From contig NZ_CP068771.1 of the NCBI RefSeq assembly GCF_018336935.1, forward strand, positions 1,736,001 to 1,800,000: a stretch of 64,000 nt of DNA, written 5' to 3'. This DNA is from Serratia plymuthica (GTDB lineage: Bacteria > Pseudomonadota > Gammaproteobacteria > Enterobacterales > Enterobacteriaceae). The notes beneath the pieces are model-generated. The model did not search any database. It had not been told where the DNA came from and worked only from the letters and a program-made list of their open reading frames with translations. Position 1 is the first letter of the stretch; each line of letters starts with the position of its first letter. This document shows, piece after piece, positions 35,981 to 44,052 of the stretch. A program made the position numbers and the translations under genes.

Positions 35981-36087
35981 GCATGGCTGAACAAGCCCTG
36001 CACAAAATGCCAACTTTTAGCGCACGGCTCTCTCCCAAGAGCCATTTCCCTAGACCGAATATAGGAATCGTATTCGGTCTTTTTTTA
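35981..36087 (+). ncRNA. sdsR: Small RNA SdsR (RyeB)
   Basis: The block ATGCCAACTTTTAGCGCACGG, the CTCTCCCAAGAGCC hairpin, and the terminator ACCGAATA..TATTCGGT with seven Ts match E. coli and Salmonella SdsR nearly base for base, about 105 bases long. The gene follows yebY as in E. coli. SdsR is a sigma-S-dependent, Hfq-bound regulator of many mRNAs including outer-membrane proteins and mutS. In E. coli and Salmonella the opposite strand encodes SraC/RyeA; the complementary stretch is present here by necessity but its promoter was not identified. Confidence 0.93.
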
Positions 36088-36516
36088 TATTTTTGATTTG
36101 TAAGGTAAAAATTACATTCAAGCTGAAACTCGTCCGAAATCTCATACCCGGCCTAAACCATAATCCATTCCTTTTGACGACGATCTAAGTCGTGAACTGT
36201 CATCTTAATCGACTTATGTCCGAGCAATTTCTGGGTGAACTCTTTTCCGTATTCATCCTCATATGAATGACCAGCCAGGCTTCGAATTCCATGGGGTGTA
36301 GGTGGGCTATCACTCAATGCTATTCCTGATTTTTGACAAAGCCTTTAGTTCGAATGCCCGCCGGACTGCTTCGTGCCAGAAGCGCGGACATGCTCTTACG
36401 GCGTCAGCAATCTCTTGGCAGACGCTGCATAACCTTCACGCCGCTTTGCGTGAATCATAGGTTGCTGAAATCAGATACTGTCATTCAACTGAGCACAGAC
36501 TATCAAAAACATTCAT
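36088..36516. other. Spacer with integrase remnant, next to SdsR
   Basis: Apart from the integrase tail at 36153-36344 no gene is visible. The composition is AT-richer than flanking core. Confidence 0.5.
36153..36344 (-). pseudogene. Lambda-type integrase, C-terminal remnant
   Basis: The minus-strand frame reads PPTPHGIRSLAGHSYEDEYG, then EFTQKLLGHKSIKMTVHDLD and RRQKEWIMV before TAG. HxxR and LLGHKS are the catalytic box II blocks of tyrosine recombinases of lambdoid phages. The active-site tyrosine position is not preserved (MTVHDLD where MTxxY is expected), and everything before the HxxR box is missing. It is a scar of an element that entered next to SdsR. Confidence 0.75.
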
Positions 36517-37392
36517 TCAGCTCAGTTTTTCTCTAAGGAAATCAATAAAGCATTGCGTTTTTGCCGGCAACAGCCTCGTTTCTGTTATGGCATAAACTGA
36601 AACAGCGGAAGCTTGCCATTCAGGTAACATCTGTACCAACTCTCCGTTTTTAACCTCTTCCCGAACCAGCTCTGCCGACAGCAACCCTACACCTAAATTC
36701 ATCGCTGCAAACCGCTTAATCATGCCCACACTGTTCATCAGAAATTTTCCCTGAGGGGTTATTTTTACGCACTCCTGCCCCCGAAAAAGCTCCCAGTACG
36801 AGCTGGAGTCCGTACTCATGCGAAGACATTCGTGCACAATGAGCTCATCAGGATGGGCGGGCTGGCCATGGTTCCTGATGTACTCAGGTGAGGCGTAAAG
36901 ATAGCGGGGCAGCCGGGCTATTTTCCGGGCAATAAGACTGGAGTCTGCAGGCTCACCCAGTCTGATGGCTACGTCAAAAGGCTCGGAAATCAAATTCACC
37001 TGGCGGGGCGTATAATCAAATTCAAAACTGATACCCGGATAATTTGCTGAAAATTCTGCAATTATGGGGGCCAGAAAGACGCTGGCAAAGTCTACCGATA
37101 GCGATGCACGCAGCAGGCCGGTGGGCTGTACCAGCATCTGGCCCAGCTGTTCGTGCGCCAGCCTCGCTTCATCAACAATCCTGCGGCAGCGGTCATAATA
37201 AATCAGACCGGCTTCAGTGAGTTCCATCTTGCGCGTGGTGCGATGCATCAGGCGCAGTCCAATCTCTTTTTCAAGCAAACTGATTCGTCGCGAAAGCGTG
37301 GAGTTCGGCATCCCAAGAGCCTCTGCCGCGCCTCTGAAACTCCGGGTTTTGACCACCTCAACAAACAATGCGATGTCGTTCAGAAGTACCAT
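36517..37392 (-). CDS. LysR-family regulator
   Basis: A 291-residue protein. Residues 1-60 form the winged helix (FVEVVKTRSFRGAAEALGMPNSTLSRRISLLEKEIGLRLMHRTTRKMELTEAG), and the rest is the periplasmic-binding-like effector domain of the CrgA/DmlR group (RQVNLISEPFDVAIRLGEPADSSLIARKI). It is divergent from the YcaC-like hydrolase gene across 217 bases, the usual arrangement of a LysR regulator and its target, so it probably controls the hydrolase and NmrA-type genes. Effector unknown. Confidence 0.88.
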   Translation of the reverse strand: MVLLNDIALFVEVVKTRSFRGAAEALGMPNSTLSRRISLLEKEIGLRLMHRTTRKMELTEAGLIYYDRCRRIVDEARLAHEQLGQMLVQPTGLLRASLSVDFASVFLAPIIAEFSANYPGISFEFDYTPRQVNLISEPFDVAIRLGEPADSSLIARKIARLPRYLYASPEYIRNHGQPAHPDELIVHECLRMSTDSSSYWELFRGQECVKITPQGKFLMNSVGMIKRFAAMNLGVGLLSAELVREEVKNGELVQMLPEWQASAVSVYAITETRLLPAKTQCFIDFLREKLS

Positions 37393-37609
37393 TCTATTGC
37401 TCCATTTATGGAATAGTGTTTTCTATTTTACCCTCTTTATCCATCTTGTGATCGGGCGCATTCTCTTTTAACCCGCTTGTGTCTGCTCTGCTCAAGGCAA
37501 GTCTGAGCAGATGATGAAGAAAAGCGGAACCCTGAGTTTGATTGCTGCGAGATAAATTCAGCCTCTCACTCAGGCTTTTATTGAACAAAGAACATTGTGG
37601 GGTAATACC

Positions 37610-38182
37610 GTGAAATTTGAAAAATTCACCAGTGAAAATGCCGCCATGCTGCTTATCGACCACCAGGTCGGCACGATGGGATGGGTAACCTCAACGACCT
37701 TTGAGGAGATGAAGCGCAACGCATTGATACTTGCCAAAGCCGCGGCAGTCCTGGAGTTGCCCGTAATTCTGACCTCCAGCATGGAAGACCATGCCCAGGG
37801 GCCGCTGCTGCCTGAACTACAGGCGCTTCTGCCTTCCGCATTTGACGCCCGCATTAAGCGGCTGGGGATCGTGAATGCAATGGAGGATGAAAATTTCGCC
37901 GCCGCCGTGCTGGCCACCGGCCGCAAAAAACTCATTATCGCCGGCGTGACTAATGACGTCTGTACCGTCTACCCAGCCCTGACGCTGGTCAGCCAGGGCT
38001 TTGACGTACAGGTCGTGGCTGATGCCGGCGGATCGCCGACGAAAATGGCTGACGATATTGCGCTTCGCCGGATGGAAAAGAGTGGCGTGACGTTGACCAC
38101 CACCAACCAGCTGATAGCAGAACTCGCGGGAAGCTGGGCAACGGAGGCGGGGTCGCAGCTGGCACCGCTGCTGATCGGCTGA
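37610..38182 (+). CDS. Isochorismatase-like hydrolase, YcaC type
   Basis: A 190-residue cysteine hydrolase. The triad is D in LLIDHQVG, K in RKKLIIAGV and C in GVTNDVCTVYPAL. Wording in the second half (LIIAGVTNDVC, ALTLVSQGFDVQVVADAGG) follows E. coli YcaC, an octameric enzyme of unknown substrate. The start GTG 37610 has GGGG before it; TTG 37595 would add five residues. It lies in the island beside SdsR, under likely control of the divergent LysR regulator. Confidence 0.85.
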   Translation: MKFEKFTSENAAMLLIDHQVGTMGWVTSTTFEEMKRNALILAKAAAVLELPVILTSSMEDHAQGPLLPELQALLPSAFDARIKRLGIVNAMEDENFAAAVLATGRKKLIIAGVTNDVCTVYPALTLVSQGFDVQVVADAGGSPTKMADDIALRRMEKSGVTLTTTNQLIAELAGSWATEAGSQLAPLLIG

Positions 38183-38252
38183 TTTTCACCGCTAACGGTG
38201 AGGTGACAGGCTGACCTCTTACCTCACACTATCGATTCTGAGAGAGAAAGTT

Positions 38253-38762
38253 ATGACTATTCTGGTAACAGGCAGTACCGGAACCATCGGTTCCCACGTA
38301 ATTGACATCCTTGCCGCGAAAGGCGCAGACGTTCGCGCGCTGGTTCGGGCTGGGAAAAATCCGGCGTTTCCTGCAGGTGTGAAAACAGTCACCGGCGATA
38401 TGACCGATCTGAACAGCATGCGGGCGGCGTTGCAGGGTGTGACGACCCTCTTTTTGCTTAACGCCGTTCTTCCGGATGAGCTGACCCAGGCGTTAGTCAC
38501 TCTTGACCTCGCAGCCGATGCCGGTATCCAGCGCATTGTTTATTTTTCCGTCTTCAACGGCTCCCTTTTCAGCGACGTTCCGCATTTTACGGCCAAATAC
38601 CGCCTTTTTCTGGCGGGCTGTAAGGGTGTGCGTGAGCTAAAAACGCAGTTCCCCAAAGCCCCGCCAGCAATGGCCGGGGTGTCTTCATGCTCCGTCCTGG
38701 CTGGTAACGACGGAGATCCACATGCAACAACATCATCACCGTACCGCACTTTTGATCATTGA
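38253..38762 (+). pseudogene. NmrA-type NAD(P)-binding protein, 3'-truncated
   Basis: The first 110 residues are a normal NmrA/SDR start: MTILVTGSTGTIGSHVIDIL with the TGxxGxxG dinucleotide motif, then GDMTDLNSMRAALQGV and RIVYFSVFNG. Family members run to 280-290 residues. After VPHFTAKY (about base 38600) resemblance stops and the frame runs on into the next gene's leader, ending at 38762 inside it. A deletion or island boundary has removed the substrate domain, so it is called a pseudogene. AGAGAGAAAG precedes the ATG. Confidence 0.75.
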
Positions 38763-39261
38763 TATGCAGCTCGGCATGTACGAGGGCCCGGAGCCGCCTT
38801 ATGAAGGCGAACGCGTTCTGGCTAATATCAACGTGCTGATTGGCAGGGCGCGCGATGCGGGCTGCCCCATATTCTTTGTGCGCCATGCCGGGCCGGAGGG
38901 GGCACCGATCGCCGCAGGCAGCCATTTTTGGCAATTGCATCCGCGCCTGGCAATCGATACGGCAGTGGACAGGGTTATCGATAAAAACCGGCCCAGCTGT
39001 TTTTATCAAACGGGTCTGGCCGGGCAACTAAACGAAGGTGGCATCACCCGGTTGGCGATAACCGGAATGAAGACGCAATATTGCGTGGATACCGCCTGTC
39101 GGCAGGCGGGCGAGCTGGGGTTTCAGGCGTTACTGGTCGCCGATGCGCACAGCTGCAGCGATACGCCGGTGCTGAACGCCGAGGCGATAATCAGGCATCA
39201 TAATCTGACTCTGTCGGGGCCTTTTGCCCAGTTGATACAAACGGTGGACGTGCAGTTCTGA
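38722..39261 (+). CDS. Isochorismatase-family cysteine hydrolase
   Basis: A 179-residue protein with the triad D in LLIIDMQLG, K in VIDKNRPSCFY and C in GMKTQYCVDTACRQ. It is in the general cysteine hydrolase group and is only distantly like the YcaC-type enzyme 1 kb upstream. Substrate unknown. It begins 122 bases after the apparent island boundary, and its GC-rich codon use matches core genes, so it is probably native to this site. CGGAGA precedes the ATG. Confidence 0.85.
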   Translation: MQQHHHRTALLIIDMQLGMYEGPEPPYEGERVLANINVLIGRARDAGCPIFFVRHAGPEGAPIAAGSHFWQLHPRLAIDTAVDRVIDKNRPSCFYQTGLAGQLNEGGITRLAITGMKTQYCVDTACRQAGELGFQALLVADAHSCSDTPVLNAEAIIRHHNLTLSGPFAQLIQTVDVQF

Positions 39262-39377
39262 AAAAACGGCGGGCCGGTTCCCCCGGTTCGCCGATAAATT
39301 CGGAGCATGCCGCTGGCCTCAGCGCCAATGGCTTTGTTACTATCCCCTCCCACCCAAACAGTCAATGGTGCATTACA

Positions 39378-39728
39378 TTGAAAATCCAAGCGTTATTATT
39401 TGTTGCCTTAGCCGGCCTGGCTGGCTGCAGCCAAGAGGGAACCTCAGTGAACCAACCCAACAAAAACAAGGGTGACCATACGGAAGTGTTGCTGGTTAAC
39501 AGTGCGCTGGTGGATTGCATGGGTGTCTCCCCAATGAAATGCATGCAGGTGCGTCATTCAATACAAGGGCAGTGGGAAATGTTTTACAGCCAGATTGAAG
39601 GCTTCGACTTTGAACCGGGCTACCGCTATCGTTTGAAGGTTAAGGTGACCCAGGTTGAAAACGTACCGGCCGATGCATCCTCATTGCGCTATACGCTGGT
39701 TGAACAGTTGGAAAAGAAGAAGGTCTGA
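39378..39728 (+). CDS. DUF4377-like lipoprotein
   Basis: A 116-residue lipoprotein starting at TTG 39378. The lipobox LAGC is at residues 13-16. The mature part has VNSALVDCMGVSPMKCMQVR, with a cysteine pair, and FYSQIEGFDFEPGYRYRLKVKV, the conserved block of DUF4377 proteins (related to the C-terminus of HslJ-linked lipoproteins). Location is the outer membrane by its +2 serine. Function unknown. The unusual start has GGTG seven bases upstream. Confidence 0.7.
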   Translation: MKIQALLFVALAGLAGCSQEGTSVNQPNKNKGDHTEVLLVNSALVDCMGVSPMKCMQVRHSIQGQWEMFYSQIEGFDFEPGYRYRLKVKVTQVENVPADASSLRYTLVEQLEKKKV

Positions 39729-39739
39729 TGACGCCCCGG

Positions 39740-39766
39740 CAGGTCAGGGCCGAAAATCCTGACCTG
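39740..39766. repeat. Hairpin between the lipoprotein gene and fabV
   Basis: CAGGTCAGG and CCTGACCTG arms, nine-base loop, no T run. Confidence 0.4.
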
Positions 39767-39999
39767 GGGCTGCGCGATACCAATCCCATCCAGCGTGAAT
39801 TGCCCAATCTGCCGTAAGGTTCTTTGACCTCATCCCCCAAGCCATCACGCTTTATGAGCGCCTTCTGTGGCCGGGGTTTACCGGGCGACACTGGTCTGCT
39901 CACTGGGCTTGTTGCGATTCTGCAATGCTCCTGTCTTAAGTATATTGTGAAAATCAGGTATATTGTCCTTCGGTTTTTAGCTACCAAGACAAAATTACT

Positions 40000-41199
40000 A
40001 TGATTATCAAACCTAAAATTCGTGGTTTTATCTGCACCACCGCTCATCCGGCAGGCTGTGAGGCCAACGTCCGCGAGCAAATTGCTTACGTTAAATCCCG
40101 TGGCGAACTGAAAAACGGGCCTAAAAAGGTGCTGGTGATTGGCGCCTCTACCGGTTACGGCCTGGCGTCACGTATCAATGCCGCGTTCGGCAGCGGTGCG
40201 GCCACCATCGGCGTATTTTTTGAAAAGCCTGGCAGCGAAGGCAAAACCGGTTCTGCCGGCTGGTACAACTCTGCCGGTTTTGATAAGGCAGCTAAAGAAG
40301 AAGGCCTGTACGCGAAAAGCATTAACGGCGACGCATTCTCCAACGAATGCCGTCAAACCGTTATTGACCTGATCAAACAGGACCTGGGCCAGATCGACAT
40401 GGTGGTTTACTCGCTGGCCTCTCCGGTGCGTAAAATGCCTGAAACCGGTGAAGTGGTGCGTTCGGCGCTGAAACCTATCGGCGAACCGTACAAATCCGTG
40501 GCGTTAGACACCAATAAAGACGTGCTGGTCGAAGCCGTGGTTGAACCTGCCAACGAGCAAGAAATTGCCGATACCGTCAAAGTGATGGGGGGCCAGGACT
40601 GGCAGCTGTGGATGGACGCACTGGACGAAGCCGGCGTGCTGGCAGACAACGTGCAGGCTGTCGCATACTCCTACATCGGTACCGATCTGACCTGGCCAAT
40701 CTACTGGCACGGTACGCTGGGCAAAGCAAAAGAAGATCTGGATCGCGCGGCTCAGGCCATCGATCAGAAGCTGAAGGCCAAAGGCGGCGCGGCTTACGTT
40801 GCGGTGCTGAAGTCGGTAGTGACTCAGGCTTCCTCTGCCATTCCGGTGATGCCGCTGTATATCTCCATCGTCTTCAAAATCATGAAGGCGCAGGGGATCC
40901 ACGAAGGTTGCATCGAGCAAATCCAGCGCCTGTTCGCCACCAAGCTGTACAGCGGCACAGCACCGGACACTGACGAGAAGCACCGTCTGCGTCTGGACGA
41001 CTGGGAACTGCGTGACGACGTGCAGAACACCTGCCGTGAAATTTGGGCGCAGATCAACGACAACAACATCAATGAGCTGACCGATTATCTGGGCTATAAG
41101 GCCGAGTTCCTGCGTCTGTTCGGCTTTGGTGTGCAGGGCGTTGATTACGAAGCGGATCTCAGCGGTGAAGTTAAGTTCGACGTGATCGAACTGGTCTAA
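40000..41199 (+). CDS. fabV: Enoyl-ACP reductase FabV
   Basis: A 399-residue NADH-dependent reductase of the last step in fatty acid elongation. N-terminus [20 protein letters not shown], nucleotide segment [17 protein letters not shown] near residues 44-60, and the FabV-type Y-x8-K motif ([16 protein letters not shown]) are all present. FabV enzymes are far less sensitive to triclosan than FabI, which explains natural triclosan tolerance of several gamma-proteobacteria. It stands alone with its own terminator. Confidence 0.96.
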   Translation: MIIKPKIRGFICTTAHPAGCEANVREQIAYVKSRGELKNGPKKVLVIGASTGYGLASRINAAFGSGAATIGVFFEKPGSEGKTGSAGWYNSAGFDKAAKEEGLYAKSINGDAFSNECRQTVIDLIKQDLGQIDMVVYSLASPVRKMPETGEVVRSALKPIGEPYKSVALDTNKDVLVEAVVEPANEQEIADTVKVMGGQDWQLWMDALDEAGVLADNVQAVAYSYIGTDLTWPIYWHGTLGKAKEDLDRAAQAIDQKLKAKGGAAYVAVLKSVVTQASSAIPVMPLYISIVFKIMKAQGIHEGCIEQIQRLFATKLYSGTAPDTDEKHRLRLDDWELRDDVQNTCREIWAQINDNNINELTDYLGYKAEFLRLFGFGVQGVDYEADLSGEVKFDVIELV

Positions 41200-41216
41200 G
41201 CCTCTCGAGCATTCAG

Positions 41217-41243
41217 AAAAGGCCGGGTTATCCCGGCTTTTTT
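41217..41243 (+). terminator. Terminator of fabV
   Basis: AAAAGGCCGGG / CCCGGCTTTTTT stem-loop directly after the gene. Confidence 0.88.
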
Positions 41244-41353
41244 ACGCCCCTATCTGCCTGTTTCCGTCATTACTCATCAGTCCACTTGATCGTTGACAGT
41301 AATAAATTATCGTTTTACGATAACTTATTGCTGTTTTTCAAGGATGACTCGTT

Positions 41354-41917
41354 ATGGTTCCCGCGCCACGGATCCACCTTCCGCTTTACGTACGTTGCTT
41401 ATGTTTGTTGATCATGGCGATGCTGATTATCAGCACCGGCGTGGAGATGTTCATGATTGTCCAGGGCTGGGTGCAGGGTGAGGCGTTCAACAGCATCGTG
41501 GCTGCCTATCGCGACTACTACCCGGAGCTGAATGCCTACGCCATCCCGCAACAGCGCTGGGCGATTTTCGCCACCTTGTTGCTGGACATGTTCGCCTACG
41601 TGCCTTATTACAGCGCGTTGTTGTGCGGTGCCGGGCTGTTTTATCAGTTTTATCGCGGCAATGTCTGGCACCGCAACAATATGCTGTTGCTGCAGATCAT
41701 CGGCATTTTACTGATTCTCGATGTGTTGTTCCCTTCATTGGCCGGTATGTTGCAGGTGATGATACTGACCGCCAGTGAAAAAATGCTGTTAATAATTTAT
41801 TATGGCGTCAACAGCGAGTCGGTACGTTCGTTGATCGTAGGCTGCGCAATCCTGGTGTTTAGTCGGGTATTCCTGGAAGCGTTGCGGCTGAATGAAGAAC
41901 AGCTTTCTTTCGTGTGA
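41354..41917 (+). CDS. DUF2975 membrane protein
   Basis: A 187-residue protein with four hydrophobic segments (about 15-35, 72-95, 112-135 and 152-175), which is the DUF2975 pattern, and the loop FYRGNVWHRNN between them. Family members typically sit directly before a small XRE-type regulator gene, as here; the pair overlaps no coding but is eight bases apart. Function unknown; a sensor or partner of the regulator has been suggested only by context. Confidence 0.75.
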   Translation: MVPAPRIHLPLYVRCLCLLIMAMLIISTGVEMFMIVQGWVQGEAFNSIVAAYRDYYPELNAYAIPQQRWAIFATLLLDMFAYVPYYSALLCGAGLFYQFYRGNVWHRNNMLLLQIIGILLILDVLFPSLAGMLQVMILTASEKMLLIIYYGVNSESVRSLIVGCAILVFSRVFLEALRLNEEQLSFV

Positions 41918-41924
41918 GAATAGA

Positions 41925-42140
41925 GTGGCGATAATAGTAAGTCTTGATGTCATGTTAGCCAAAAGGAAGATGCGATCGAAGGAGCTTGCGGAGCAGGTGG
42001 GGATCACTGAGCAAAATTTATCGTTGCTGAAGAACGGTAAGGTCAAAGGCGTCAGGTTGGAGACGTTGGACAAAATCTGCCGTATTCTCGATTGCCAACC
42101 GGGCGATCTGCTGGCATGGGAACCTGATAGCGAAGACTGA
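41925..42140 (+). CDS. Small XRE-family regulator
   Basis: A 71-residue protein from GTG 41925 (GAGAATAGA upstream), nearly all one Cro/CI-type helix-turn-helix: LDVMLAKRKMRSKELAEQVGITEQNLSLLKNGKVKGVRLETLDKICRILDCQPGDLL. This wording is the YozG-like group that accompanies DUF2975 genes. It begins eight bases after the membrane protein, so the two form an operon. A reading from ATG 41892 overlaps the upstream gene and is less likely. Confidence 0.85.
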   Translation: MAIIVSLDVMLAKRKMRSKELAEQVGITEQNLSLLKNGKVKGVRLETLDKICRILDCQPGDLLAWEPDSED

Positions 42141-42362
42141 CGCGGCAGCGCATTTTGCGCGCCGCCCGCTATATGAACCATTTAATTGCCGCTGCGGTGA
42201 AACTGGTTGTTTGTTTATTTTACGTTAACTCATTCGCCACATTATTTAACAGTGATACGTTTTGCTTCGGCGTTGCCGAAGGGGCATTCGGATTAATAAA
42301 CTAAAAAAAGTGTCTTTTTTATTTACCCCGACCGGCAGTTAAGTCTATTTTAAGGAGAATAT

Positions 42363-42581
42363 ATGACATTGCGTCATGGTATCCCCGCGCTGATAATATT
42401 CCTGAGTGGCTGCAGCGCTATTCATGCTGATTCATCTCATTCATCCTGGGATCCGCCTTCGCGGGCAACGCGTGAGCAAAAGCAACGCATCGGTAGTGGA
42501 GAGTCGGCCTATTCCGTATTGCACGAGGGTTCGCCGGGTATTGGCGGAACCCTGGACTGGTCAAGGTTGTGGGATCGTTAA
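42363..42581 (+). CDS. Small lipoprotein, exported cluster gene 1
   Basis: A 72-residue protein with a lipoprotein signal (hydrophobic ALIIFLSGC, acylated cysteine at residue 17). The mature 55 residues are polar with a C-terminal GGTLDWSRLWDR. TTAAGGAGAA is a strong ribosome site. I recognise no family. It is the first of four short exported proteins on the plus strand separated by 22 to 180 bases, none overlapping. Confidence 0.55.
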   Translation: MTLRHGIPALIIFLSGCSAIHADSSHSSWDPPSRATREQKQRIGSGESAYSVLHEGSPGIGGTLDWSRLWDR

Positions 42582-42760
42582 CCCGTAAAAATATATTATG
42601 CCTGCGAATTATAAGTCTCAATATCGCCTATTTAATTAAGGTTTATTATTTTTCGGTTAATGTGTTTGTTCTTTGGTGGCGTTTGTTTTAACGGCAAATA
42701 ATACCTCTCTTGATTTAATGGAAATGAGCGCCTGCATGGGCCTTATTACAGGAGTTTATT

Positions 42761-43081
42761 GTGGAAAAGGGTATCCCCGTTATTTTCCTGTTCTTATTAT
42801 TACCCTGGAGCCACCCGGCCGCCGCCGCCCGTTATGAGAGGGGGCAGGAAGAGGTCTCGCCCGTGCTGTTTCGCAAGAAGCTCAAAGAAATGGCCCACGG
42901 CCTGTGGGACGAAATGGGTCATGAAAAACAGCGGCCTTCGGTATCTACGCAAGGCGAAAACAATACGCTGGCCCTGCGTAAAGGTTGCGAGACCCGGGGA
43001 AAAACTGCCTCTGCCACGGCTGAACCGCATACGTCGGCCTTACCGCGTGAAGAACAACCCTTGCTTATCGACGGTTGCTAG
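42761..43081 (+). CDS. Small exported protein, cluster gene 2
   Basis: A 106-residue protein starting at GTG 42761 (CAGGAG upstream). The signal peptide spans the first 22 residues (IPVIFLFLLLPWSHPAAAA). The mature part is charged, with VLFRKKLKEMAHGLWDEMGHEKQRP and two cysteines, one at the very C-terminus (LLIDGC). No family recognised. An overlapping frame (42759) is a shadow. Confidence 0.5.
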   Translation: MEKGIPVIFLFLLLPWSHPAAAARYERGQEEVSPVLFRKKLKEMAHGLWDEMGHEKQRPSVSTQGENNTLALRKGCETRGKTASATAEPHTSALPREEQPLLIDGC

Positions 43082-43105
43082 CCCCTTACGGCATTAATGG
43101 AGTTT

Positions 43106-43570
43106 ATGCTTTTGAAATGGACCTCTGTGGTTGCGGCGGCGTTCGCCTTGCTGGCGTCTGGCTGTTGCCATTCATTCGTCGACCGGCAGGCTCAGCCTGC
43201 AACCTACGGCGCGAATGACGGTGCCGGTGACTATCGGCAGCGGTTTAACGGCCTGTTGCAACATCTCTGGTATGTAGAACAAATTCGCTCGGAACAGACG
43301 CGGCTTGCCGAGTTGCGCGCAGAGCGAAAAGCGCTGGAGGCCGCTATCCATCAACGGGAATCAGAGTTACCCCCTGTGGCGACCGTCGCGTATCCCCATC
43401 AGCACCAAGAATTGCAGTGCGGCTTCGCATCGGTTGTTAACCGTTGCCTGGCCGTGAAGCGGTTGCCGATCCCGGTGATGGGCGCGCATCGGCTGTATGT
43501 CGGTACTTTTTGTCGCGTGTGGATCAACTGGCGGCAGGTGGGGTGCCGAGCCGCGGGAGGAGTAAGGTAA
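43106..43570 (+). CDS. Exported protein with coiled coil, cluster gene 3
   Basis: About 154 residues. The lipoprotein-like signal ends LASGCC. Residues about 50-85 form a charged coiled coil (IRSEQTRLAELRAERKALEAAIHQRESEL). The C-terminal third has four cysteines and a basic end. ATG 43106 has GGAG just before it; ATG 43097, three codons upstream in frame, is an alternative. It starts 24 bases after gene 2. Function unknown. Confidence 0.5.
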   Translation: MLLKWTSVVAAAFALLASGCCHSFVDRQAQPATYGANDGAGDYRQRFNGLLQHLWYVEQIRSEQTRLAELRAERKALEAAIHQRESELPPVATVAYPHQHQELQCGFASVVNRCLAVKRLPIPVMGAHRLYVGTFCRVWINWRQVGCRAAGGVR

Positions 43571-43592
43571 ATATCATGTTGGGAGTGTATCA

Positions 43593-43943
43593 ATGAAACG
43601 GATTTTTCTGGCCTGCGTGGCGCAGTGTTGTGCTTTCTCTTCGCAAGCGTCGGTTGATTTGCAATACCACGCTGCGCTACCGCCGGATAACAAAGTCTCT
43701 GAGGATTATCAGCAAAAACGCAGCGGGCTACAGCACAAGATATGGAGCGCCGAAGGCGTGGCGCTGGCCAATGAACAGGCGCTTGAGCGGGAGCGGCAAC
43801 AGGGGGTTAGCGAGCAGGCGAACAGACGGCGCAACAGCGCGATGTTCGGCGAGCGTCGTTGCGGCAATAAACCCCCGCAGGGCGGAACGTGCCTGCAACC
43901 TGGCCGCGATAGGGCTTTCCCGAATATCAAACGCCGTCGCTGA
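43593..43943 (+). CDS. Small exported protein, cluster gene 4
   Basis: A 116-residue protein with a signal peptide of about 19 residues (FLACVAQCCAFSSQA). The middle is a helical, charged stretch (SEDYQQKRSGLQHKIWSAEGVALANEQALERERQQ) that recalls the DYRQRFNGLLQHLWYVE segment of gene 3, suggesting distant common origin of the two. The end is basic with two cysteines. It begins 22 bases after gene 3. Function unknown. Confidence 0.5.
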   Translation: MKRIFLACVAQCCAFSSQASVDLQYHAALPPDNKVSEDYQQKRSGLQHKIWSAEGVALANEQALERERQQGVSEQANRRRNSAMFGERRCGNKPPQGGTCLQPGRDRAFPNIKRRR

Positions 43944-44052
43944 TAGCCGGAAGGGCGACGTCGTTACCGCCTCGTGATTTGCCGGCGGTGCATCTGTCCA
44001 ACCTCGAATTGCCCGATGATTTTTTGGCTGCGCGGTTGGAGTTTCTGCGCGG

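Larger units (their letters stand above)
36088..38600. mobile_element. Small genomic island inserted beside sdsR
   Basis: Region call. It is bounded on the left by SdsR and on the right by the point near 38600 where the NmrA-like reading loses family resemblance. It contains an integrase tail, a LysR regulator, a hydrolase and a truncated NAD(P)-binding gene. The SdsR/SraC locus is a known insertion hot spot in Salmonella, which supports the call. Confidence 0.55.
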
